From assembly GCA_018814885.1 (NCBI GenBank), contig JAHIYU010000127.1, positions 1 to 39,824 of the forward strand: 39,824 nucleotides of DNA, given 5' to 3'. The translations under genes were made by a program, and so were the position numbers. A model generated the notes under the pieces. It had not been told where the DNA came from, did no database searches, and saw nothing but the letters and a program-made list of their open reading frames with translations. How positions within the stretch are numbered: the stretch's first letter is position 1; every line of letters starts with the position of its first letter. The stretch comes from a bacterium (lineage in GTDB: Bacteria; Krumholzibacteriota; Krumholzibacteriia; LZORAL124-64-63). Shown in pieces: positions 34,258 through 39,824 of this stretch.

Positions 34258-34614
34258 TCAGCCGCAGCCGCCGCCTTCGCCGCAACTGCCGCAGTCGTCG
34301 CTGCCGACCTGGTTGCCGAGGGTGACCGTGTAGCCCTTGCGCATGCCGTCGTCGACGTAGTCGATCACCAGTCCGCCGCTCTGGCTCACCAACGACTCGA
34401 CGTCCGGCGCCATGATGAAGGTCAGGTGCGGCGTCTCGACCGAGAGATCTTCGTCCTTGGGCTCATCCAGAGCCATGCCCACGGAGGGCCCGCCTCAGCC
34501 GACGCCCTGGAAGAAGAGCCTGACGGCCTGTGGCCCGTCCGCCGGCAGGTCCAGCGTGCCGAAGGCGGTCGTGGCCGCCTCGGAGATGCGGAGCAATTCG
34601 TTCACGTCAACCAT
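34258..34614 (-). CDS. HesB/IscA-like selenoprotein (in-frame UGA as Sec40)
   Basis: Read through one TGA (34497-34495), the frame gives a 118-residue HesB/IscA-family protein. The sequence is VRLFFQGVG-U-GGPSVGMALDEP, then TFIMAPDVESLV, LVIDYVDDGMRKGYTVT and a Cys-rich end, DDCGSCGEGGGCG. In this family the position of the TGA holds the first conserved Cys; a HesB-like selenoprotein with Sec there is an established prokaryotic selenoprotein family. Homology continues unbroken in the same frame on both sides, so a frameshift is unlikely. A SECIS-like hairpin follows the TGA. Start is ATG 34614, or GTG 34605, which is better spaced (9 bases) from AAGAGG. It has its own promoter and terminator. 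Likely role: redox or Fe-S/metal handling in the cytoplasm. Confidence 0.85.
34460..34474 (-). promoter_or_regulatory. bacterial SECIS-like hairpin
   Basis: On the minus strand, 20 bases after the UGA, GGCUC and GAGCC form a 5-bp stem around the loop UGGAU; GGGC/GCCC pairs can extend it. The apical loop starts 25 bases from the UGA and has G at its second and third positions. This meets the usual bacterial SECIS rule of a small loop with an early G, 16-37 bases after UGA. Confidence 0.65.
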
Positions 34615-34649
34615 CCTCTTGTGTGTTCCCTGGCAGCAACCCGCTTTCC

Positions 34650-34678
34650 ATTATAGCGCGCCGTCCGCGTGGTGGCAA
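34650..34678 (-). promoter_or_regulatory. near-consensus sigma-70 promoter of the HesB-like gene
   Basis: On the minus strand TTGCCA (34678-34673, 5 of 6) and a perfect TATAAT (34655-34650) are spaced by 17 bases. The start of transcription would be near 34643, a 5' leader of about 30 bases. The -35 box lies 2 bases... from the rnd pump's stop codon region (34680), so the promoter fills the whole intergenic gap. Confidence 0.85.
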
Positions 34679-34679
34679 A

Positions 34680-37600
34680 CTACCGCGCCTGGGGCGCGGC
34701 CCGGAACGACGCCGGTTCGGCGGCGCGTCCCCCGCGGCGCCGCTTCAGATCCTCCAGGACCATGTAGCTGACCGGCACCAGGACCAGCGTGATGAAAGTG
34801 GCGAACAGCACGCCGAAGCCCAGGCTGATGGCCATGGGGATCAGGAACCTCGCCTGCAGGCTCTTCTCCAGCAGAATGGGCGTCAGGCCGGCGAAGGTGG
34901 TCAGGGACGTCAGCACGATGGGCCGGAAGCGGCGCACGCCGCTGTTGATGACCGCCTCGGCCAGGGAGGCGCCGTCGTTGCGGTGGCGGTTGATGAAATC
35001 GATCATGATCAGCGAGTCGTTGACCACCACGCCGGTCAGCGCCACCACGCCGAACATGCTGAGCAGGGTCAGGTCCCAGCCCATCGCCACGTGGCCGAGC
35101 ACAGCGCCCAGAAAACCGAACGGTATGGCCGACATGATGATCATGGGCTGGGTGTACGAACGGAAGAGCACCGCCAGCAGGGCGTAGATGGCCAGCAGGG
35201 CCATCACGAAGCCGCTGCCCAGGCTCGCCATGGACTCGGCCCGGTCGGCCTCCTCCCCCTCGAACGACAGGTGCAGCCCCGGGTAGTCGGCCAACAGGCC
35301 GGGCAGGACGCTCTGCTGCAGATCAGCCAGCACCTCGCGGGCATTGGTCACGTTCTGGTCGACGTCGGCCTCGACGCTGACGATGCGCCGGCGGTCCTGG
35401 CGGTTGATCGTGGCGTAACCGCGGCCGGCCTGGACCTCGGCCACCGCGGCGAAGGGGACCTCGTCGCCCGACGGCGTGCGGATCATCATCATCTCGATGT
35501 CGCCCAGGGAGCGGCGGCCCGCCTCAGGATAGCGCACCATGACGCGCACGTCGTCGCGGCCGCGCTGGATGCGGGCGGCCTCGTCGCCGTAGAAACCCTG
35601 GCGCACCTGGCGGGCCAGGTCGTCGAGGGTCAGGCCCAGGGTGCTGGCCGCGGGCTTGAGGTCGAGCCTCAGCTCCTGCTTGCCCTCCTCATAGCTGTCG
35701 GTGATGTCCTGGACGCCGGGATACTCCGCCAGCGCCGCCTTCAGGCGCTCGGACGCCTCGGTCAGCATGGAGACGTCGGCCGCGGAGAGCTGCAGCTCCA
35801 GGGCCGCGCCGGCGCCGAAGAGGTTCGACGTGAACGACACCGACTTGGCGCCGGCGATGGGACCCGTCAGCTCGCGCCAGCGGGTGACCAGCACGTTGCT
35901 GCCGACGGTGCGCTTCTCGCCCGCCTGCAGCTCCACGTTGATCTCGGCCTTGTGGGCGCCGATGAAGCCGGTATCGCCGCCCCCCATGGGACCTCCCGTC
36001 CGGCTGCTGCGGGGCTGCGACCCGATCGTCACGTACTCGTGTACGAAGAGGCCGTCCTCGCTCCGCTCCCGCTTGAGCGCCGCGAGTCCCGCCATGATCT
36101 GGTCGACCGCGGCCTGGGTCCCGGCCAGGGTCGTGCCGGCGGGCATGTCGACGACGCAGAGCATGTTGTCGGCGTCGATCTTGGGCATGAAGGTGAAGCG
36201 GATGTGGCCGCCGCCCACGAAGCCGACCAGCAGCGCCAGGGAGGCGGTCGCCGCGGTCACCACCAGCGCGCGATGCGACAGGGCGTAGCGCAGGGTCGGG
36301 CGGTAGCTGTGCTCGATGAAGTACTCGAAGGCCCGCGCGAACGAGTTCTGCCAGCGCAGGGGGTTCCAGCGCGAGCGGGCGGCCTGCCGGGCGGGATCGT
36401 GCAGGAGGCTGGCGTCCGGCACCGTCGAGAGATGCGCCGGCAGGATCAGCAGCGATTCCACCAGCGAGACCATCAGCACGGCGATCACCACCACCGGGAT
36501 CACGCCCATGAACTTGCCCATCATGCCCTCGACCTGCGACAGCGGGAAGAAGGCGAAGACGGTCGTCATGACGGCGATGATCACCGGCGCGGCCACTTCC
36601 AGGGCGCCCTCGCGGGTGCCGCGCACGGCCGATTTGCCCATCTGCCGGTGGGTGTAGATGTTCTCGCCCACGACGATGGCGTCGTCGACCACCAGGCCGA
36701 GCACCACGATGAAGGCGAACATGGAGATCATGTTGAGCGAGCCGTCGAACCAGGGCAGCATCCACATGCCGCCCAGGAAAGAGATGGGGATGCCCAGCGA
36801 CACCCAGAACGCCAGGCGCGGCTGCAGGAAGAGCGCCAGGGTCAGAAAGACCAGCACCAGGCCGATGGCGCCGTTCTTGAGCATGAGGTTCATGCGGCCG
36901 CGGTAGATGTCCGAGCGGTCGGACCACACCGCCATCTCGAGGCCGACCGGCAGCGTCTCCTCATGCTCCTGCACGTACCGCTTGACCGTGTTGGTGACGT
37001 CCAGGATGGCCTGGTCGGCCACGCGGTAGACGTTGACCATGGCCGCGGGCCTGCCGTCGAAGTAGGAACGCGAGTCCACGTCCTCGAAGGTGTCGCGCAC
37101 GTCGGCGACCCGGTCGAGGGTCAACCGCGTGCCGTCGGCCGCCGAGATGACGACCAGCTGCGCGTACTCCTCGCCGGTGTAACGCCGCCCCTTGGTGCGT
37201 ACGAGGATCTCGCCCGCCTCGGTCTTGACGCTGCCGCCGGGCAGATCGAGGCTGCCCGCGCGCACCGCCCGCGAGACCTGGTCGAACGTCAGGCCGTGGC
37301 GGCGCAGCGACTCCTCGCCCACCTCTATGGATATCTCGTAGGCGCGCGCGCCGACGACCTTGACCTGCGTGATGCCGGACATCGCCAGCAGGTCGTCGCG
37401 CACCCGTTCGGACGTGGCCTTGAGCGCCTTCTCGTCCACGTCGCCGAAGATCACCACGTCGATGGCCTGCTCCTGCGATTCGACCAGCTGGATGACGGGT
37501 TTCTCCGTCTCCGCCGGGAAGGTGATGATGCGGTCGACGGCCTGCTTGATCTCGTCGAGCACCTCCTCGGGGCCGGCCTCGATCTCGATCTCGGCCATGA

Positions 37601-37874
37601 CCACGCCTGAATTCTCGACCGCCGTGGACGTGATCTTCTTGATGCCGTCGATGCCCTGGATGGCCTCCTCGACGCGCACGCAGACCGCTTCCTCGACCTC
37701 GGCCGGGCTGGCGCCGAGGTAGGGCACCTGCACCGTGACCATGTCCAGGTCGATCTGGGGGAAGACCTCCTGCTTGATCCTCAGGGCGGACATCACGCCC
37801 GCGAGCATCAGAAAGGCCATGAGCAGGTTGGCGGCCACGTGGTTGCCGGAAAACCAGTCGATCAGTCCCTTCAC
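34680..37874 (-). CDS. RND efflux transporter, inner-membrane pump
   Basis: A 1064-residue pump of the AcrB/MexB-like RND superfamily with the usual twelve helices and two large periplasmic loops. It starts with the typical helix and VFPQIDLDMVTVQVPYLGASPAEVE. The second part holds LGLVVDDAIVVGENIY with the paired Asp of the proton relay in TM4, and GVVVNDSLIMIDFINRHR in TM10. The first half's SGVVMAEIEIEAG and the FxxFxLPxxLS-like region fit the HAE-1/HAE-3-type pumps. It exports small molecules from periplasm or inner membrane with the adaptor and outer-membrane factor encoded upstream. Its start overlaps the adaptor's stop (ATGA). Substrate cannot be read. Confidence 0.93.
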   Translation of the reverse strand: MKGLIDWFSGNHVAANLLMAFLMLAGVMSALRIKQEVFPQIDLDMVTVQVPYLGASPAEVEEAVCVRVEEAIQGIDGIKKITSTAVENSGVVMAEIEIEAGPEEVLDEIKQAVDRIITFPAETEKPVIQLVESQEQAIDVVIFGDVDEKALKATSERVRDDLLAMSGITQVKVVGARAYEISIEVGEESLRRHGLTFDQVSRAVRAGSLDLPGGSVKTEAGEILVRTKGRRYTGEEYAQLVVISAADGTRLTLDRVADVRDTFEDVDSRSYFDGRPAAMVNVYRVADQAILDVTNTVKRYVQEHEETLPVGLEMAVWSDRSDIYRGRMNLMLKNGAIGLVLVFLTLALFLQPRLAFWVSLGIPISFLGGMWMLPWFDGSLNMISMFAFIVVLGLVVDDAIVVGENIYTHRQMGKSAVRGTREGALEVAAPVIIAVMTTVFAFFPLSQVEGMMGKFMGVIPVVVIAVLMVSLVESLLILPAHLSTVPDASLLHDPARQAARSRWNPLRWQNSFARAFEYFIEHSYRPTLRYALSHRALVVTAATASLALLVGFVGGGHIRFTFMPKIDADNMLCVVDMPAGTTLAGTQAAVDQIMAGLAALKRERSEDGLFVHEYVTIGSQPRSSRTGGPMGGGDTGFIGAHKAEINVELQAGEKRTVGSNVLVTRWRELTGPIAGAKSVSFTSNLFGAGAALELQLSAADVSMLTEASERLKAALAEYPGVQDITDSYEEGKQELRLDLKPAASTLGLTLDDLARQVRQGFYGDEAARIQRGRDDVRVMVRYPEAGRRSLGDIEMMMIRTPSGDEVPFAAVAEVQAGRGYATINRQDRRRIVSVEADVDQNVTNAREVLADLQQSVLPGLLADYPGLHLSFEGEEADRAESMASLGSGFVMALLAIYALLAVLFRSYTQPMIIMSAIPFGFLGAVLGHVAMGWDLTLLSMFGVVALTGVVVNDSLIMIDFINRHRNDGASLAEAVINSGVRRFRPIVLTSLTTFAGLTPILLEKSLQARFLIPMAISLGFGVLFATFITLVLVPVSYMVLEDLKRRRGGRAAEPASFRAAPQAR

Positions 37875-39088
37875 GGCCGCTCACCCCCCGCCGCGCCGAC
37901 TGGAGGCACGGCCCCGGCCGCGGGGGCGCCGGCCACCCGGATCTCCATGCCCTCGGTCACCACGTCCAGGTTGGAGACGATGACCGCGTCGCCGCCGGCG
38001 AGGCCCGAGGTCAGCAGCGCCGTATCGCGCCCCTTGCGCGCTACGGTCACCGGACGGATCGCCACCCGGCCCCGATCATCGGCGACCCAGACCACCTTCC
38101 CCTCGCGCAGGGCCGCCCGGGGGATCTCGACCGATCCCGGCAGGCTGCGCCCCTGCAGGCGCACCTCGACGAAGAGCCCTTCCAGCAGCGGGGGCCCGCC
38201 CTCCGCACCGCCGGGGTCGGCGTCCACGGCCACGACCACGTCGACCATGCGGGTGCGCGGGTCCAGGGCGCCCGATATCCGGTCCACGTGGCCGCGCCAG
38301 ACATGCACGGCGCCGGCGAACTCGGCGACGAGCTCGGCGGGCGCGCCGCCACGGCCGTTCACGGGCAGGTCGAAGAAGGCCAGATCCGCGTCGTCAAGGG
38401 GGACGGTCACCTCGGGCGCGCCGGAGGCGTAGATCTCGCCCACGGGGTTGCCGGTGCGCACGTACTGCCCCACGTCCACCGCTTCGCTCACCACGCGTCC
38501 CGCGAAGGGGGCCGTGAGGGTGCAGCGGCCCAGGTCCAGCCCGGCCTTGGCCAGCGAGGCCTCCGCCGACGCGAGATCGGCCCGGGCCAGCTTGAGCTGC
38601 GGGCCGTGCAGGACCAGCGGATTGGGGCGCGCCGGGTCGCCGCCGCCGCTGCCGGCCTGGATCTCGCGCCACTCGCGGCGAGCGATCTCCGCCTCCTGCT
38701 CGGCGCGCGCCAGGTTGTATTCGTTGCGCGCGACGGAGGCCGCCGCCATTTCCACGGCCAGACGATAGTCGGCGTCGTCGATGCGGAGCAGCACCTCCCC
38801 GGCGGCGAAGGCGCCGCCCGTCTCCAGCGACGGACTCTTGTGGACGGCGGTGCCCGAGACCTGGGGCGTGATCTGCACGCGTTGACGCGAACTGACGGTG
38901 CCGAATCCGCTCACGGTCACCTGCGGGGGCGTATCGTCGATGCGGTACACGCGCACCATGGGGCGCACGGCCATCGCCGGGCGCTTCGTGGGTTCGGGCC
39001 GCAGCTTGAGCATCAGCACGGCGCCGAGAACGCCCACGATCAGGATCGCCAGCGGCAGCACGCCCTTGGGGAGCTTTCTTCCACTCAT
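37871..39088 (-). CDS. RND periplasmic adaptor (membrane fusion protein)
   Basis: A 405-residue MacA/AcrA-like adaptor. One N-terminal membrane anchor (PLAILIVGVLGAVLMLKL), then the beta-barrel/lipoyl halves (VSGFGTVSSRQRVQITPQVSG, and APFAGRVVSEAVDVGQYVRTGNPV) with an alpha-helical hairpin between them (residues ~110-200). The C-terminal membrane-proximal domain includes PRAALREGKVVWVADDRGRVA. There is no lipobox Cys, so it is membrane-anchored rather than a lipoprotein. It links the pump to the outer-membrane channel. It overlaps the pump gene by ATGA and follows the outer-membrane factor by 12 bases. Confidence 0.93.
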   Translation of the reverse strand: MSGRKLPKGVLPLAILIVGVLGAVLMLKLRPEPTKRPAMAVRPMVRVYRIDDTPPQVTVSGFGTVSSRQRVQITPQVSGTAVHKSPSLETGGAFAAGEVLLRIDDADYRLAVEMAAASVARNEYNLARAEQEAEIARREWREIQAGSGGGDPARPNPLVLHGPQLKLARADLASAEASLAKAGLDLGRCTLTAPFAGRVVSEAVDVGQYVRTGNPVGEIYASGAPEVTVPLDDADLAFFDLPVNGRGGAPAELVAEFAGAVHVWRGHVDRISGALDPRTRMVDVVVAVDADPGGAEGGPPLLEGLFVEVRLQGRSLPGSVEIPRAALREGKVVWVADDRGRVAIRPVTVARKGRDTALLTSGLAGGDAVIVSNLDVVTEGMEIRVAGAPAAGAVPPVGAAGGERP

Positions 39089-39100
39089 CGTCGCACTCCT

Positions 39101-39824
39101 CTATCGATTGCGCGGCGCTTCGCCGCTGTTCGCGATCTCGTCGGGGGCGGGCTCGTCCCAGGCGCCGCCCAGGGCCTGGATCAGGTCCACGCGCGCGGCG
39201 CGCCAGGCCCGTTCGGCGCCCAGCCATTGCCCCTCCGCCTGCAGCAGGCGTCGTTGCGAGTCGAGCACGACCAGGTAGCCGTCGAGCCCCTGTCGGTAGC
39301 GGTCCTCGGCGATGGTCAGGGAGCGCTGCGCGTGATCGGCACTCTCGTGCAGGTGCGCGCGGCGTTGACCGAGCGTGCGGTCGGCGGTCAGCGCCGACTC
39401 CACCTCGCGGAAGCCGTTGAGCACGGTCCTGACGTAGCCGGCCTCGGCCTCGGCGGCCCCGGCGCGCGCCGCGTCCACCTGGCCGGCGCGGACGCCCCGG
39501 TTGAGCAGGGGCATGGCCAGGCTGCCCGCCAGGCTCCACACGTTCGCGGCGTCGTCGAGCAGCTCCTCGAGCAGCGAGGAGTTGTAACCGTACTCGCCGG
39601 TGACCGCCAGCTTCGGGAAGAGATCGGCCTTGGCGGCGCCGATGCGCTCGGTGGCGGACATCAGGCGCATCTCCGCGGCCTGGATGTCGGGCCGGCGCTC
39701 CAGCAGCGCGGCGGGCAGGCCCGCGGGCACGGGAGGCAACGCGGGCAGATCGGCGATGCCCGGCCCGTCGGCGCCCGCCGCTCCGGCGGGATAGCGGCCC
39801 AGCAGCAACTCGAGGTTGCGGCGG
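39101..39824 (-). CDS. TolC/NodT-like outer-membrane efflux factor (C-terminal part)
   Basis: The 5' end is cut by the window edge; about 241 residues of the C-terminal half are present. Typical sequence includes LPAALLERRPDIQAAEMRLMSATERIGAAKADLFPKLAVTG, where PDIxxAE...A..IGxAxAxxFPxL is the repeat signature of the NodT/OprM family. The long helices ending SAL...RYRQGLDGYLVVLDSQRRLLQAE follow. It forms the trimeric channel through the outer membrane for the RND pump whose adaptor gene begins 12 bases after its stop. The promoter lies outside the window. Confidence 0.92.
   Translation of the reverse strand, partial: RRNLELLLGRYPAGAAGADGPGIADLPALPPVPAGLPAALLERRPDIQAAEMRLMSATERIGAAKADLFPKLAVTGEYGYNSSLLEELLDDAANVWSLAGSLAMPLLNRGVRAGQVDAARAGAAEAEAGYVRTVLNGFREVESALTADRTLGQRRAHLHESADHAQRSLTIAEDRYRQGLDGYLVVLDSQRRLLQAEGQWLGAERAWRAARVDLIQALGGAWDEPAPDEIANSGEAPRNR

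Noticed and set aside
34258..34482. A separate 74-codon gene starting at GTG 34482
   Set aside because: It has no ribosome-binding site, begins in the middle of the HesB/IscA fold, and the missing half lies in the same frame directly upstream of the TGA.
34530..37610. Long plus-strand open frame antisense to the RND pump
   Set aside because: It is a mirror frame of an unmistakable RND transporter, with biased composition and no recognisable domain.

Overview
The window is chromosomal DNA of very high GC content, coding on both strands, with no insertion sequence, phage gene, tRNA, rRNA or CRISPR array that I can see. Heptose epimerase, PorV-like outer-membrane protein, TonB/ExbBD, TolC-like protein and RND pump indicate a Gram-negative (diderm) cell. 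FlgD-type Ig-like C-terminal domains on several secreted proteins, plus a PorV-like protein, suggest the FCB superphylum, perhaps one of its GC-rich uncultured phyla such as Krumholzibacteriota or Eisenbacteria. That placement is inference.

Layout. 1-721 (minus): L,D-transpeptidase overlapping the start of a MurC-like ligase. 953-4125 (plus): phosphotransacylase-butyrate kinase fusion, then a separate phosphate butyryltransferase. 4273-7603 (plus): two HDOD proteins, an HPP membrane protein and a glycerophosphodiester phosphodiesterase. 7604-8077 (minus): hexapeptide acetyltransferase. 8197-9737 (plus): hldD and a DUF3228-like gene. 9816-11400 (minus): two paralogous secreted proteins with similar terminators and a shared upstream motif. 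11660-12268: solitary rpsD with a TTG start and a long leader. 12506-12647: an inverted-repeat element. 12697-13431: Crp/Fnr regulator. 13796-14101: small secreted protein.

14174-29222 (minus) is the most striking block, an apparent eight-gene operon. In transcription order it encodes a 2257-residue secreted repeat protein with a FlgD-like tail, a PorV-like outer-membrane protein, a 1002-residue TPR protein, ExbB, two ExbD proteins, TonB, and a periplasmic FlgD/OmpA-like protein. It looks like a self-contained, proton-motive-force-driven surface or export machine. One ExbD has Asn where the proton-carrying Asp belongs.

29654-32789 (plus): saccharopine dehydrogenase-like enzyme and an AGCS amino-acid:Na+ symporter with an extra ~100-residue domain. 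33109-34177 (plus): methyltransferase and a small zinc-finger-like acidic protein. 34258-34614 (minus) is a HesB/IscA-like gene interrupted by an in-frame TGA at the conserved redox position. A bacterial SECIS-like hairpin follows the TGA and a near-consensus promoter precedes the gene, so I read it as a selenoprotein. 34680-39824 (minus): RND efflux operon (outer-membrane factor cut by the window edge, adaptor, pump).
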